Source of the DNA: Gottschalkia acidurici 9a
GTDB lineage: Bacteria; Bacillota; Clostridia; Tissierellales; Gottschalkiaceae
Assembly (NCBI RefSeq): GCF_000299355.1
Contig: NC_018664.1
Coordinates: 2,588,380-2,652,379, forward strand
DNA length: 64,000 nt
Direction: 5' to 3'
In this document: in pieces, positions 1 to 10,348 of the stretch
Layout: every line of letters starts with the position of its first letter
Position numbering within the stretch: position 1 is the stretch's first letter
Notes under the pieces: generated by a model
What the model was told of the DNA's origin: nothing
The model's input: the letters and a program-made list of their open reading frames with translations, nothing else
The model's database searches: none
Made by a program: the position numbers and the translations under genes

Positions 1-1
1 T

Positions 2-130
2 TTTAAAAGCGGAACTCCAGAAGAAATCATTTCAGAAGAAAATATTAATAAAGTATATAATATCAGAGCTCTCACAATGAAAAACCCACTTACTGGTAAA
101 CCTCATATAATACCTTATATGAAAAAATAA
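2..130 (+). CDS. C-terminal end of an ABC transporter ATPase (partial)
   Basis: Only the last 42 codons are inside the window; the gene enters from the left edge. The visible tail contains the segments GTPEEIISEENINKVY and NPLTGKPHIIP. This pattern ends many FecE/BtuD-type ATPases of iron-siderophore and cobalamin importers. A cobalamin or metal-chelate importer would fit the haem/cobalamin genes next door, but the nucleotide-binding motifs lie outside the window, so the substrate is inferred. The reading frame ends with TAA just before a two-way terminator. Confidence 0.7.
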   Translation, partial: FKSGTPEEIISEENINKVYNIRALTMKNPLTGKPHIIPYMKK

Positions 131-166
131 AAAAAGCTACTAGATTATAATCTAGTAGCTTTTTTT
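131..166. terminator. Bidirectional rho-independent terminator
   Basis: A near-perfect inverted repeat (arms around GCTACTAGATTA) is flanked by an A-run on the left and a T-run on the right. It can therefore stop transcripts from both sides: the ABC ATPase on the plus strand and hemL on the minus strand. Confidence 0.9.
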
Positions 167-167
167 A

Positions 168-1436
168 TTACATATTTCTCATTATATCTATAAATTTATC
201 TATATCACTTTCAGTATGTCTAACTGATAAAAACATAGCTTCAAATTGAGATGGTGACATAAATATTCCATTAGTTATCATATGCTTAAAGAATTTCGCA
301 TAAAGGCTAGTATCACATTTCTTAGCATCTTCATAATTATTTACTATTCCTTCTTTGTTAAAGAATATAGTCATCATAGACTTGAATCTGTTTACTACTA
401 TAGGTAGCCCTTTTTCTTTAGCTACTTCTTCTACACCTTGTTGTAGTCTAATAGCAAGACTTTCTAGGTGGTTATAATATGATAGATTACTATGAAGTTT
501 TTTCAGTGTTGCTAACCCTGCTGCCATAACTATAGGATTTCCTGACATAGTTCCAGCTTGATAAACTGGCCCCATAGGTGATAGTTGTTCCATTATGTCT
601 CTCCTACCACCATATGCACCACTCGGAAGTCCGCCACCCATTATCTTTGCCATAGTCGTTATATCTGGTTTTATTCCATATAAGCTTTGCGCTCCTTTGT
701 AAGCTACTCTAAATCCAGACATAACTTCATCAAAGATTAAAAGTGATCCATGTTTTTTACAAAGACTATCTAGCTCTTTTAAAAATGCTTTATCTCCTGG
801 TACTACACCCATATTACCAGCTACTGGTTCTATGATAACTCCTGCTATTTCTTCACCAAATTTGTCAAATATATATTTTATGTTTTCTATATCATTATAG
901 TTGGCTACTATAGTATTTTTTATAATCTCTTGTGGTACTCCTTCGCTCCCTGGGATTCCTTCTGTAAGTACACCCGATCCTGCGCTAACTAAAAATGCAT
1001 CAAAATGGCCATGATAGCATCCTGCAAACTTAACTATCTTATCTCTTTTTGTAAATCCCCTTGCTAGTCTTGCTGCACTCATAGTGGCTTCTGTACCTGA
1101 GTTTACCATTCTAACCATATCTATATTGTCTACAGTAGTACATATATGTTTCGCAAGTTGAAGCTCAAGATTAGTTGTTCCTCCAAATGATATAGCATCC
1201 TCTGCTGTATTTTTTATAGAGTTTACTACATCTTCATCACAATGACCTAATACAGCTGGTCCCCATGCCCCTACATAGTCTATATACTCTTTATCTTCTT
1301 CATCATAAAGATAAGCACCTTTTCCCTTTTTTATGATAGGAGGAGTAACGTCCACGTCTTTATATGCTCTAACAGGACTATTAACTCCACCTGGCATATA
1401 TTTTTTTGATTCATTGAATATATCTGCGTTCTTCAT
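168..1436 (-). CDS. hemL: Glutamate-1-semialdehyde 2,1-aminomutase
   Basis: A 422-residue PLP enzyme that converts glutamate-1-semialdehyde to 5-aminolevulinate, the last step of the C5 route. Visible family features are the N-terminal [20 protein letters not shown] (PLP-ring aspartate) and [17 protein letters not shown], whose lysine should form the Schiff base. The length is normal for the family. An AAAGGGTG ribosome site precedes the ATG. It is the most distal gene of the haem/cobalamin run and works with HemA upstream to make the tetrapyrrole precursor. Confidence 0.97.
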   Translation of the reverse strand: MKNADIFNESKKYMPGGVNSPVRAYKDVDVTPPIIKKGKGAYLYDEEDKEYIDYVGAWGPAVLGHCDEDVVNSIKNTAEDAISFGGTTNLELQLAKHICTTVDNIDMVRMVNSGTEATMSAARLARGFTKRDKIVKFAGCYHGHFDAFLVSAGSGVLTEGIPGSEGVPQEIIKNTIVANYNDIENIKYIFDKFGEEIAGVIIEPVAGNMGVVPGDKAFLKELDSLCKKHGSLLIFDEVMSGFRVAYKGAQSLYGIKPDITTMAKIMGGGLPSGAYGGRRDIMEQLSPMGPVYQAGTMSGNPIVMAAGLATLKKLHSNLSYYNHLESLAIRLQQGVEEVAKEKGLPIVVNRFKSMMTIFFNKEGIVNNYEDAKKCDTSLYAKFFKHMITNGIFMSPSQFEAMFLSVRHTESDIDKFIDIMRNM

Positions 1437-1491
1437 TTATATCACCCTTTTTATCTTTTCTTATTTCGTCTTATAAACAAAATAGTTTTAT

Positions 1492-1887
1492 CTATAAAAA
1501 TTTATTTTTTAATATAATGATTAATATTGAAACCCAAATAAACACAATTATAAAAGCTGGAATCCAACTTTTAAGCTTATTTTCTTTAAAAATATTCTCT
1601 GCTTCTTTTCTACATTCATCCATGATATTAGCTGGTATTAACTTTATTACTATCATTATTCCTATAGGTAAAAGAAGTAAGTCATCCAAATACCCTATTA
1701 TTGGTATAAAATCAGGTATCAAATCAATAGGACTTATAGCATATCCTACTACAATTATGGACAATACTTTAGCGTACCATGGCACATCAGGTCTTTTATA
1801 TGCTAAGTATAGTGCACTTATTTCTTTTTTCAGTGTTTTAGCTTGTAACTTTAATTTATCTAAGATTATTTTTAATTTTTTCTTCAA
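1492..1887 (-). CDS. DUF1232 (YkvA-like) membrane protein
   Basis: A 131-residue protein with a basic, lysine-rich N-terminus. The DUF1232 core is seen as YKRPDVPWYAKVLSIIVVGY, then SPIDLIPDFIPIIGYLDDL, followed by two hydrophobic segments, the last near residues 110-128. The family function is unknown. It starts with TTG only 3 bases after the hemB stop and has a weak ribosome site, so it is probably expressed by coupling. A link to haem biosynthesis is suggested only by position. Confidence 0.85.
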   Translation of the reverse strand: MKKKLKIILDKLKLQAKTLKKEISALYLAYKRPDVPWYAKVLSIIVVGYAISPIDLIPDFIPIIGYLDDLLLLPIGIMIVIKLIPANIMDECRKEAENIFKENKLKSWIPAFIIVFIWVSILIIILKNKFL

Positions 1888-1890
1888 CTT

Positions 1891-2862
1891 TTACTTTAAA
1901 TCCTTTATCCACTTACATGCATCTAGTGCAAAATAAGTTATAATAATATCTGCACCTGCTCTTTTTATAGATGTAAGTATTTCTAACGCTATCTTTTTTT
2001 CATCTATATAACCTAGTTGTCCAGCAGCTTTAACCATTGCATATTCACCACTTACATTATAAGCAGCTAATGGATAATCAAACCTATCTTTTGCACTTCT
2101 TATAACATCAAGATATGAAAGAGCTGGTTTTACCATAACTATGTCTGCTCCTTCTAATATATCTTCTTCTATTTCTCTAAGTGCTTCTCTTCCATTTCCT
2201 ATATCCATCTGGTAAGTCTTTCTATCGCCAAATTGTGGACAAGATCCTGCTGCATCTCTAAATGGACCATAAAATGAAGAAGCGTACTTTGCACTATATG
2301 CCATTATAGGAGTATCTTCATATCCGTTTTCATCTAGTATTTCTCTTATCGACTGTATTCTTCCGTCCATCATATCAGAAGGAGCTACCATGTCAGCTCC
2401 AGCTTTTACATGAGAAAGAGCTATACTTTGTAAATATTCTAATGTTTTATCATTTTTAATTATTCCGTCTTCTATTATTCCACAATGTCCGTGATCAGTG
2501 TATTGGCACATACAAATATCCGTTATTATATATATATCATTATTTAACTCTTTTATCTTTCTAATTGCTTTTTGCACTATCCCATTTTTATCAAATGCTG
2601 ATGATCCTATATCATCTTTCTCATCTGGTATTCCAAATAAAAGTATACCTTTTATTCCAGATGCTGATATCTCACTGATAATATCATCCAATTTGTCTAA
2701 TGAATAGTGATAATTGCCAGGCAGTCCCGATATTTCACTTTTTATATTTTCCCCTTCTACTACAAATATAGGGTATATGAAGTCATTAGGTGTTAAATAT
2801 GTTTCTCTTACTAAACTTCTTATAGCTTCATTATTTCTTAATCGTCTATGTCTTTTAAACAT
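1891..2862 (-). CDS. hemB: Delta-aminolevulinic acid dehydratase (porphobilinogen synthase)
   Basis: Condenses two 5-aminolevulinate molecules to porphobilinogen. The zinc-ligand pattern is seen in [14 protein letters not shown]. The two Schiff-base lysine regions are [16 protein letters not shown] and [11 protein letters not shown]. About 323 residues is normal. I chose the ATG that gives MFKRHRRLR, because AAGGA lies 9 bases before it; the ATG three codons upstream (position 2871) has no room for that site. It sits between the DUF1232 gene and cobA-hemD in the same operon. Confidence 0.96.
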   Translation of the reverse strand: MFKRHRRLRNNEAIRSLVRETYLTPNDFIYPIFVVEGENIKSEISGLPGNYHYSLDKLDDIISEISASGIKGILLFGIPDEKDDIGSSAFDKNGIVQKAIRKIKELNNDIYIITDICMCQYTDHGHCGIIEDGIIKNDKTLEYLQSIALSHVKAGADMVAPSDMMDGRIQSIREILDENGYEDTPIMAYSAKYASSFYGPFRDAAGSCPQFGDRKTYQMDIGNGREALREIEEDILEGADIVMVKPALSYLDVIRSAKDRFDYPLAAYNVSGEYAMVKAAGQLGYIDEKKIALEILTSIKRAGADIIITYFALDACKWIKDLK

Positions 2863-2890
2863 TCTAATCATTCCTTGTCTAATTAATGTT

Positions 2891-4372
2891 TTAAATATCC
2901 TTTTTTACTTCTATAATCTTTTTAATTAAACTATCTGTGGTACATTCATCACTTTTAATTGATTCTAGTCCCCATTTATCAACTTCACTTTTAGTTATGC
3001 TTCCTATGGCTATTATTTTTTTATGTTTTATATTATCTATTCCAACCATATTTATGAGGTTTCTTACAGTTGATGGACTAGTAAATAAGATAACATCTAT
3101 TTTTTCTAATCTTTCACTAATAGATCCATGGATTTTTATATCTCCCTCTACTGTATCATATAAGTCTACCTTATCTACTAGACAGCCTTCTTTAATTAAT
3201 CCTTCATATAGTAGGTTTCTGGATATCTTCGATTGAGGTAATATAATTTTATCTCCTCTTTTAATAAACTCTTTCATTTTTTCTAGTAAATTCTCAGATA
3301 TGAAATGATCTGACATGGCAAATGGAATTATTCCCTTTTTCTTTACAGTGTCATATGTCTTAGGTCCTATAACTATAAATCTTCCTTTAAGTTCTCTTAT
3401 ATCTATTTCCAACTCTTTTAATCTTTCAAAGAATATTTCAACTGCATTTATACTCGTTAAAACTATATAGTCATATTGTGATAATTTCTCTTTATATTTA
3501 TCTATATTACTAGATGTATTAATTATCTTTATAGTATTTATTTCAGTAACTTCTCCTCCTGAGTCAACTATCTTTTCTCTTATTTCTTCAGATTGCTCTT
3601 TAGATCTAGTAATACATATATTCAACCCAAATAACGGCTTTTTCTCATACCAGTTTAATTTTTCATTAAACTTAACTACATCTCCAATAACTATCATACA
3701 TGGAGATACTAACTTAGCATCTCTTACTTTTTGAGAAATATTTTCTAAATCTCCTATTACTTTTTTTTGTCTTGCTGTTGTTCCTTCCATTATTACCGCA
3801 ACCGGTGTATATTTATCTTTTCCATTTGATATTAGATTTCTGGTTATGTCTTCTAAACTCTCAAGTCCCATTAAAAATATAAGTGTTCCTTCAGTTTTAG
3901 ATACTATGCTCCAATCTATATTAAGGTTTTCTGCACTTTTACCCGTATATACGTGAAAACTTTGAGTCAACTTCCTATGTGTAACTGGTATTCCACTATA
4001 GTTTAAAACAGATATAGGGGAAGTTATCCCAGGGATTACTTCGAATTCTATCCCTTCTTCACGAAGTCTTAATCCTTCTTCTCCTCCTCTTCCAAATATA
4101 TATGGATCGCCACCTTTGATTCTACCTACAGTATGACCATCTTTGGAGAATTTAACTAGCATATCATTTATTTCTTCTTGTGTTTTATAGTGACTTCCTG
4201 GCTTTTTACCACAATAGTATACTTCACAATCTTCTCTAATATATTTTAATAAATTATTATTTGTTAACCTATCATAAAGTACAACATCACACTTTTTCAG
4301 TACTCGAATTGCTTTTAAGGTTATTAATTCCTCATCTCCAGGACCTGCTCCTATCAGATATACTTTGCCCAT
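2891..4372 (-). CDS. cobA-hemD: Fused uroporphyrinogen-III C-methyltransferase / uroporphyrinogen-III synthase
   Basis: A 493-residue two-domain protein. Residues 1 to about 245 are a SAM-dependent uroporphyrinogen methyltransferase: [18 protein letters not shown], the [17 protein letters not shown] motif, and VIPGITSPI. Residues from about 250 to the end are a HemD-type synthase of low sequence conservation, with segments such as [18 protein letters not shown] and [13 protein letters not shown]. Together they close the ring and make precorrin-2, the branch point to cobalamin and sirohaem. This fusion is common in Clostridia. AGAGGTGATG precedes the ATG; hemC ends 11 bases upstream. Confidence 0.95.
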   Translation of the reverse strand: MGKVYLIGAGPGDEELITLKAIRVLKKCDVVLYDRLTNNNLLKYIREDCEVYYCGKKPGSHYKTQEEINDMLVKFSKDGHTVGRIKGGDPYIFGRGGEEGLRLREEGIEFEVIPGITSPISVLNYSGIPVTHRKLTQSFHVYTGKSAENLNIDWSIVSKTEGTLIFLMGLESLEDITRNLISNGKDKYTPVAVIMEGTTARQKKVIGDLENISQKVRDAKLVSPCMIVIGDVVKFNEKLNWYEKKPLFGLNICITRSKEQSEEIREKIVDSGGEVTEINTIKIINTSSNIDKYKEKLSQYDYIVLTSINAVEIFFERLKELEIDIRELKGRFIVIGPKTYDTVKKKGIIPFAMSDHFISENLLEKMKEFIKRGDKIILPQSKISRNLLYEGLIKEGCLVDKVDLYDTVEGDIKIHGSISERLEKIDVILFTSPSTVRNLINMVGIDNIKHKKIIAIGSITKSEVDKWGLESIKSDECTTDSLIKKIIEVKKDI

Positions 4373-4383
4373 GTCATCACCTC

Positions 4384-5256
4384 TTAAGTATTTAATATCT
4401 TCTTAGCTAGCTCTTCTCCTAATTTTATATGCTCCTCTACATTCCCTCTTATATCTTTTTTTATAAGCTTTCCATCTAGTTCAAACATTCCTATCATATT
4501 TATAAAATCACCATCTAGCTCTGCATAAGCCCCTATAGGAGTATGACAATCTCCATTAAGTGACTTCATAAAACTTCGTTCAGATTCTATACATATCCTA
4601 GATTTCTCACAATCTATCTTTTTGAATAGTTCTTTATGATTACTATTTGTTAGTGTTTCAAAACCTAAAGCTCCTTGCCCTACTGCTGGAACAAATTCTT
4701 CTGGATTAAAGTAGTCCACTATGAAGTTCTCCATATTTAATCTTTTAAGTCCTGCAGCTGCTAACAGTATTCCATCTAGTTTTTCTGTATTTATTTTATC
4801 TACCCTAGTTTGAATATTTCCTCTAATTGGGACTACTTCTATATCTGGCCTCAATATTCTTATTTGACTCCTTCTTCTTAAACTGCTTGTCCCAACTTTA
4901 GCGCCTTTAGGTAAATCAAAAAAGCTTACTCCTGTTAAGGATACAAATGCATCCCTTACGTCTTCTCTTTCTGGTATAGCTACTATTTTAAATCCATCCG
5001 GCATTGCAAAAGGAACATCTTTCATACTATGAACTGCTCCATCAGCATTTCCTTCTACCATAGCATTCTGAATATCTTTTACGAATACTCCCTTTCCACC
5101 TATTTTATCTATAGTTACATCTAGCCTTTTATCTCCCAGCGTTTCTATAAGAACTTTTTCACAATCTATATTAAGTTTTTCTTTAAGCATGCTTATTACT
5201 GTATCTGCTTGTGCTTGAGCCAATGCACTTCTTCTCGTAGCTATTCTAAAGATCAA
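4384..5256 (-). CDS. hemC: Hydroxymethylbilane synthase (porphobilinogen deaminase)
   Basis: Polymerises four porphobilinogens into hydroxymethylbilane. Seen are IATRRSALAQAQ at the N-terminus, GGKGVFVKDIQNAM, AVHSMKDVP, GTSSLRRRSQI and the dipyrromethane-cofactor cysteine in NGDCHTPIGAYA. I place the start at a TTG (5254-5256) giving MIFRIATRRS, with GGAGGG 7 bases upstream. A longer frame from a TTG at 5271 would put that ribosome site inside the gene. The resulting 290 residues is normal. Confidence 0.95.
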   Translation of the reverse strand: MIFRIATRRSALAQAQADTVISMLKEKLNIDCEKVLIETLGDKRLDVTIDKIGGKGVFVKDIQNAMVEGNADGAVHSMKDVPFAMPDGFKIVAIPEREDVRDAFVSLTGVSFFDLPKGAKVGTSSLRRRSQIRILRPDIEVVPIRGNIQTRVDKINTEKLDGILLAAAGLKRLNMENFIVDYFNPEEFVPAVGQGALGFETLTNSNHKELFKKIDCEKSRICIESERSFMKSLNGDCHTPIGAYAELDGDFINMIGMFELDGKLIKKDIRGNVEEHIKLGEELAKKILNT

Positions 5257-5299
5257 AATATTTCCCTCCAAAATAATCTTAATATTATATGATGCTTAT

Positions 5300-5905
5300 T
5301 CAATTTATAAAAAAATAAAAATCATCTGTATTTAAAAATTCCATTATTTCTAAAGTTAACTTTTTATCATTCGCTTTTTCCTTGACCATTTTTCTAACTT
5401 CACCTACATACATTACAAAGTCATCATATTCACTTAAATCTTTAATCATCTTTTCAGCTAAAAAAACAGAAGTTTTTGGACTCCCTACTTTTGTATTTAT
5501 TGCTATAGAGATACTTCTAGTATCCCTTTGAGTAGGAGTTACAAATAATCCTTCTTTAAAGTCTGAAGACATAAGATATAGTTTATAATTTTCTTCACAA
5601 TCTTGTTTTATAATATTATTTAATTCAGGATTATTAGTCGATATTATGACTATATGTTTATCCTTAATATAATCTTTTTTGTAACTTTCATTTATAAATA
5701 TTATATTTTTAGAATATCGAAGATTTTTAAATTTTTCATCAAACTCTTTTGATAGTACATATACACTACATCCTCTTTGTAAAAAGGACTTCGCCTTTAT
5801 ATATCCACCTTTTCCACCACCAATTATAATTACTTTTATTTTTGATGATATCAATGATATAAGTGCATAATCTAGTAAAATATCTTCTTTATTATTCTTA
5901 GACAT
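5300..5905 (-). CDS. Precorrin-2 dehydrogenase (CysG N-terminal / MET8-like)
   Basis: A 201-residue protein with an N-terminal Rossmann segment, VIIIGGGKGGYIKAKSF at about residues 25-41, then the CysG-like pattern IVIISTNNPELN and the SISIAINTKVGSPKTSVFLAEK region. It should oxidise precorrin-2 to sirohydrochlorin, feeding both sirohaem (needed by the sulfite reductase near the right end) and the cobalt-early cobalamin path. Its ATG lies inside the end of hemA (34-base overlap) behind a good AGGGGAGAAG site, so translation is probably coupled. Whether it also chelates iron cannot be told. Confidence 0.85.
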   Translation of the reverse strand: MSKNNKEDILLDYALISLISSKIKVIIIGGGKGGYIKAKSFLQRGCSVYVLSKEFDEKFKNLRYSKNIIFINESYKKDYIKDKHIVIISTNNPELNNIIKQDCEENYKLYLMSSDFKEGLFVTPTQRDTRSISIAINTKVGSPKTSVFLAEKMIKDLSEYDDFVMYVGEVRKMVKEKANDKKLTLEIMEFLNTDDFYFFIN

Positions 5906-7059
5906 TCTTCTCCCCTACCATCTAAGTATTCTTCTTTTAATGTTTCTATGGCCTTATTTATATAAGCGTTCGAGGTGCTTTTAATCATAGTTTCTACTAG
6001 TTGTTCAACATCTTTCGTTTCTTTCTTATTTTTAAAAACCTCGTATCTTTTCTTATATATATCTTCACCTTTGCCTTTCAGCTTTATTATATAAGGTGTT
6101 ATTTCTCTTATAGTTTGCCAGTCCCTAAAATCTTTAATATATTCATCTATAATATCTCTATTTTTAATCATAACTGACTTTCTTCTATCGTGGTTTTCGT
6201 CATTTATAATATTTATATTATCTATATTATAAACTTCTGCATTTGGAAGACTATATACATCTTCGGAAACATCTCTTGGAACTGCAAGGTCAAATATCAA
6301 TAACTCTTTATCTGGTAGGTTCTTACTTTCTATAACCACGTGTGGCGCTGATGTACAACTTATTATACAGTCTACATCATTATAGTATAGTTCTCGCTCT
6401 TTAAACTTTATTACTTTCACCCTTGTATCATCTATGTTTAAATCTTCCTCATCTCTAACTACTATATAAAGTTTTTCAAAATCTATAGATGTTATATATT
6501 TAGCAACAAGACTTCCTACCCCACCATATCCTAATATCATAAATTTTTTTATTCCTCTTTTTTTAGCCTCATTTACTACTATGGAAGAAGAAGATACTGG
6601 TATTCTATAAAGCTCTGTTTTGAGTCTAAATTCTTTTCCACAAGCTATGGCTGTTTCAAATAATCTTATAAATTCACTTTTTATGGACTTATTTTCCAAG
6701 CCAACTTCATAAGCCATTTTAACTTGCCCTAGTATTTGTTCTTCTCCAAATATTATTGAATCAAAACCACATACTACATCCATTAAATGTTCTATAGCTT
6801 TATCTTCTTTTAAGTAAAAAGTATATTCTAATAGATCCTTATCCCAATTTAATTCATCAAATATCTTTTCTATAATACTATCATCATAGTCTTTAGATTT
6901 AAAATAAATTTCCGTTCTGTTGCAAGTACTTAGTATGACTACCTCGTCACAATGTTTTTTCAGTTTCTCCAAAGACTTCTCTATTCTCTTTGTAATTATA
7001 GATAGTTTTTCTCTAATTCTTAACTCTACATTATGACGAACTCCTAGTGCTTGTATCAA
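5872..7059 (-). CDS. hemA: Glutamyl-tRNA reductase
   Basis: Reduces glutamyl-tRNA to glutamate-1-semialdehyde with NADPH; first step of the C5 pathway. The catalytic cysteine lies in STCNRTEIY (about residue 46). FGEEQILGQVKMAY, the nucleotide-binding MILGYGGVGSLVAKYI and a C-terminal helical dimerisation part are visible. At 395 residues it is slightly short of the usual 410-450. It overlaps cbiJ by 4 bases upstream and the precorrin-2 dehydrogenase downstream. Confidence 0.95.
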   Translation of the reverse strand: MIQALGVRHNVELRIREKLSIITKRIEKSLEKLKKHCDEVVILSTCNRTEIYFKSKDYDDSIIEKIFDELNWDKDLLEYTFYLKEDKAIEHLMDVVCGFDSIIFGEEQILGQVKMAYEVGLENKSIKSEFIRLFETAIACGKEFRLKTELYRIPVSSSSIVVNEAKKRGIKKFMILGYGGVGSLVAKYITSIDFEKLYIVVRDEEDLNIDDTRVKVIKFKERELYYNDVDCIISCTSAPHVVIESKNLPDKELLIFDLAVPRDVSEDVYSLPNAEVYNIDNINIINDENHDRRKSVMIKNRDIIDEYIKDFRDWQTIREITPYIIKLKGKGEDIYKKRYEVFKNKKETKDVEQLVETMIKSTSNAYINKAIETLKEEYLDGRGEECLRIIKKIFY

Positions 7060-7784
7060 ATTATCATCTCCACTAACTTATCTATATCCTTTATTCCTTC
7101 TTCATCTTTCCTACCTATTATGATAGATTTAATCCCTAGCTTTTCACAGGCAGATAATTTATCAAAAGTTCCACCTATATTTCCACTATCTTTCATAACA
7201 ACATAGTCTGGATTGTACTGTTTAAACATAGCCAAATTAAATTCTTCCGAAAAAGGACCTAAAATAGCTATTATATTTTTCATATCTATATTATTATTTA
7301 CACATTCTTCTATACTAAATTTAGAAGGAAGTACTCTATATATAAATCTATTATTCCCTTTTATACGTTCAAAGTCCGTTATGTTTTTTATACCTGTAGT
7401 AAATAGAACTGTTCCTTTTCTTTCTTTCAGATAGTTTAAACATGCTTCTATATTCTCCAGATATATAGTCTTTGATTCCTTTACTCTCTGAGCTTTTTCT
7501 CTTACATATCTTATATATTCTATATTACACTCTTTAGAAGCTCTTTTTGCGTTTAGAGTAACTTCTTCAGCATACGGATGAGACATGTCTACTATCTTTT
7601 TTATATTATGTCTTGATATAAATTCTATCATATTTTCATAGTTTAATCTTGAAACTATTGTATTTTTATCCTTTAGAACCTCTTTTCCCGCATAAGTTGC
7701 AACAGTGACTACATAATCTACTTTTTTAGATATCTTTTCTACCAAATAGAAGGTTTCTTTAGTTCCTCCTATTATCCAAATCAA
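7056..7784 (-). CDS. cbiJ: Precorrin-6A / cobalt-precorrin-6A reductase
   Basis: A 242-residue CobK/CbiJ-family protein that reduces the corrin macrocycle using NAD(P)H. Recognisable parts are MIWIIGGTKETFYLV at the N-terminus, VDMSHPYAEEVTLNA, IRYVREKAQRV and YVVMKDSGNIGGTFDKL near the C-terminus. It overlaps cbiH and hemA by 4 bases on each side, the tight spacing seen throughout this operon. Assigned to the anaerobic branch because cbiG, cbiD and a cobaltochelatase are present. Confidence 0.93.
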   Translation of the reverse strand: MIWIIGGTKETFYLVEKISKKVDYVVTVATYAGKEVLKDKNTIVSRLNYENMIEFISRHNIKKIVDMSHPYAEEVTLNAKRASKECNIEYIRYVREKAQRVKESKTIYLENIEACLNYLKERKGTVLFTTGIKNITDFERIKGNNRFIYRVLPSKFSIEECVNNNIDMKNIIAILGPFSEEFNLAMFKQYNPDYVVMKDSGNIGGTFDKLSACEKLGIKSIIIGRKDEEGIKDIDKLVEMII

Positions 7785-8500
7785 ATTTTATACCCCCTAG
7801 GAGTAACTATTTTTCCATCTTTAATATAGCTTTCTCTATTTCCAACTATAACTATGGTCATCATATCTATAAATTCATAGTTTATATTTCCTAGTGTAGT
7901 TACTATCTTATCTTCTCCTTCCCTTCCAGAATGCTTTACTATTCCTACAGGTGTATCTTTACTTTTATATTTCAACATTATTTCTACGGCTTTTTCTATA
8001 TGCTCTTTTCTTCCCTTACTTCTAGGATTATATATAGATATTACGAAGTCAGCTTTTGAAGCTAAATCTATCCTATTCTCAATAACTTCCCATGGAGTTA
8101 AAAGATCTGATAGACTTATAGTACAAAAGTCATGCATAATAGGTGCTCCTAGTACCGATGCTCCACTAAATGCTGACGTAACGCCGGGTACTACTTCAAC
8201 TTCTATACCTTCTGATAACTCAAGTATTGGGCCTGCCATGCCATAAAGTCCTGCATCTCCTGTGCTAATTATACAGGTATTAAATCCTTCTTTTACTTTA
8301 TCTATTGCCATATTGCATCTTTCTATTTCGCCCTTCATTCCTGTCTTAATAACTTCTTTGCCTATTACTAAATCACTTATAAGATCTATGTAGAAGGTAT
8401 AACCTACTACTACATCACACTTTTTTATAGTCTCTAGTGACCTCAATGTCATGTCGTCCCTACCACCAGGTCCTATTCCTATAACATATAGTTTAGCCAA
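7781..8500 (-). CDS. cbiH: Cobalt-precorrin-3B C17-methyltransferase
   Basis: A 239-residue tetrapyrrole methylase that adds the C17 methyl and drives ring contraction. Seen are LYVIGIGPGGRDDMTLRS, the SAM-binding ISTGDAGLYGMAGPILE, VVPGVTSAFSGASVLGAP and SLSDLLTPWEVIENR, which is typical of CbiH/CobJ. I place the start at TTG 8498-8500 (MAKLYVIG) because GAGGAG lies 8 bases upstream; a longer frame begins at 8524. The start overlaps the end of cbiG. Confidence 0.94.
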   Translation of the reverse strand: MAKLYVIGIGPGGRDDMTLRSLETIKKCDVVVGYTFYIDLISDLVIGKEVIKTGMKGEIERCNMAIDKVKEGFNTCIISTGDAGLYGMAGPILELSEGIEVEVVPGVTSAFSGASVLGAPIMHDFCTISLSDLLTPWEVIENRIDLASKADFVISIYNPRSKGRKEHIEKAVEIMLKYKSKDTPVGIVKHSGREGEDKIVTTLGNINYEFIDMMTIVIVGNRESYIKDGKIVTPRGYKI

Positions 8501-9596
8501 TTTTATCACTCCTCGAAACTGCAATAGTTATTCCGTTAAATATCTTCTTACTTATTATCATTTCACTTCCTAGTAAATATGCACATGGTTCACAAACTGA
8601 TGTAACTCCTACTTTAGATTCTACAAATTTACTTCGATTAAATTTATTTTGAACCTTTTCTATATCTTTTTTAGTAAATACTTCCATAGAGCAATTAAGC
8701 TCTTTTGAAGTCTCTATTATACCTTCTTCATCTTTTTTTACATCTATAGTTCCTATTTTATTTATACTTTTTAAACATAAATTATTTTCTTTAAATAATT
8801 CCATTATTGCACCAAGTATTTCTCTTTTACTTTTTCCTCTTCTACAACCTATGCCTATATTTATATTCTTAGGTCTTAGTAAGCATATTGGTTTATGCTT
8901 GTCTTCTGACTTTATATAATCTTTTATATTATCAAGTGAAGAAATTACTATAATTCCTTTAACATCACTCAAAGTTGAACTAATGCTATGTTTATTTATT
9001 TTGATAACATTATCATATCTCAATTCTACATCTACTAGTTCTGATATTAACTTTATATTTTCTCCCTCAACCATAAGTGAGGTTAGCTTTTTAGCATCTT
9101 CCATACTTTCTATTTCTAAATTATATCTTTTAGCAAATGTATCTACAGCATCTATACCTCTTCCATCTGACGCTGTAGTTATTATAGGTTGATTTTCAAG
9201 TATGCTTGATATCTGTAAAGTAAGATCATTAGCTCCTCTAATATGCCCAGAAAGTAAGCTAATTGAGTATTTCCCCATATCATCTACTACTATAACAGCA
9301 GGATCTTTAACTTTACTCTCTATATATGGTGCTATAAGTCTTAAAGCTATACCTGTTGATGATATAAAAATTAATCCATCATGATTCCTAAAAATATCTT
9401 CCATATGATTACTTAGCTTATCTGAGAAAGTATTCTTATCTATTTCTGTAACTACATATTCATTTCTATAATGAAAATTTTTTTCAGTTTTTGATAACAT
9501 GGCTTCTTTATCCTGTACTCTACAAGTCAATCCATATTTAATTCTTTTCGATATTTCTTTACCACTAGATGTGAAAGAAATACATGCTATTCTCAT
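8493..9596 (-). CDS. cbiG: Cobalt-precorrin-5A hydrolase
   Basis: A 367-residue CbiG, which opens the delta-lactone of cobalt-precorrin-5A and releases acetaldehyde. The central domain has FISSTGIALRLIAPYIESK, DPAVIVVDDMGKYSISLLSGH and ANDLTLQISSIL. The C-terminal CobE/GbiG-like domain starts near NIGIGCRRGKSKREI and includes GVTSVCEPCAYLLG. Its presence marks the oxygen-independent pathway. It overlaps cbiF by 4 bases. Confidence 0.95.
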   Translation of the reverse strand: MRIACISFTSSGKEISKRIKYGLTCRVQDKEAMLSKTEKNFHYRNEYVVTEIDKNTFSDKLSNHMEDIFRNHDGLIFISSTGIALRLIAPYIESKVKDPAVIVVDDMGKYSISLLSGHIRGANDLTLQISSILENQPIITTASDGRGIDAVDTFAKRYNLEIESMEDAKKLTSLMVEGENIKLISELVDVELRYDNVIKINKHSISSTLSDVKGIIVISSLDNIKDYIKSEDKHKPICLLRPKNINIGIGCRRGKSKREILGAIMELFKENNLCLKSINKIGTIDVKKDEEGIIETSKELNCSMEVFTKKDIEKVQNKFNRSKFVESKVGVTSVCEPCAYLLGSEMIISKKIFNGITIAVSRSDKIG

Positions 9597-10348
9597 TTAT
9601 TTCCCTCTCTAAAACCATGTGTAAAGTCAGGATTGTAAAGAAGTGATCTCTCATAGTCTCCTTCTATAAATCTTCCTACTAGTATTTGTGCAAAGTTTTT
9701 TATTCCTTCTTTTTGAATTTTTTCAGCTATATCTTTCAGTGTACCTAAAACTATCTTTTCATCTTCCCATGTAGCTTTATATACTACTGCTACTGGAACA
9801 CTGTCACTGCCATATCCATTTTTAAGTTTTTCTACTACTTTGTCTATGCTTTGAGCTGATAAAAAAATTGCCATAGATGCATTATGTCTAGCAAGACTTT
9901 CTAAGTCTTCATCTTTTGGTACGGGCGTTCTTCCTTCTATTCTAGTTATTATAACTGTTTGACTTACATCTGGTAGTGTAAATTCTCTTTTTATTCTGCT
10001 ACAACTTGCTGTAAATGAGCTAACTCCAGGTATTACTTCGTATTCTATATTATAGTTATCTAAGTAGTCCATTTGCTCTCTTATTGCTCCGTATATAGTT
10101 GGGTCTCCAGTATGAAGTCTTACTACCTTTTTACCTTCTTTTATACCTTTTATACTAACTTCCATAACTTCTTCTAAAGTCATGGATGCACTACTGTATT
10201 TTTCACATTTATCTTTACAAAATTGTAAATGTTTATCTGACACTAATGATCCTGCATATATAACTATGTCTGCTTCTTCTAGTAATTTTCGTCCCTTTAC
10301 AGTTATTAAACCTACATCTCCAGGTCCAGCCCCTACGAAATAAAACAT
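9593..10348 (-). CDS. cbiF: Cobalt-precorrin-4 C11-methyltransferase
   Basis: A 251-residue tetrapyrrole methylase (CbiF/CobM). Visible are MFYFVGAGPGDVGLITVKG, VVRLHTGDPTIYGAIREQM (the SAM-binding loop with the GDP triad) and VIPGVSSFTASC, followed by REFTLPDVSQTVIITRIEG, a signature of this subfamily. It methylates C11 of cobalt-precorrin-4. It lies directly against cbiL (no gap). Confidence 0.95.
   Translation of the reverse strand: MFYFVGAGPGDVGLITVKGRKLLEEADIVIYAGSLVSDKHLQFCKDKCEKYSSASMTLEEVMEVSIKGIKEGKKVVRLHTGDPTIYGAIREQMDYLDNYNIEYEVIPGVSSFTASCSRIKREFTLPDVSQTVIITRIEGRTPVPKDEDLESLARHNASMAIFLSAQSIDKVVEKLKNGYGSDSVPVAVVYKATWEDEKIVLGTLKDIAEKIQKEGIKNFAQILVGRFIEGDYERSLLYNPDFTHGFREGNK

Noticed and set aside
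1517-1936. Plus-strand open frame opposite the DUF1232 gene
   Set aside because: It is an antisense shadow of an AT-rich coding region, with no ribosome site and no recognisable domain. The same applies to the other antisense frames across the hem, cbi, pel and sulfate genes.
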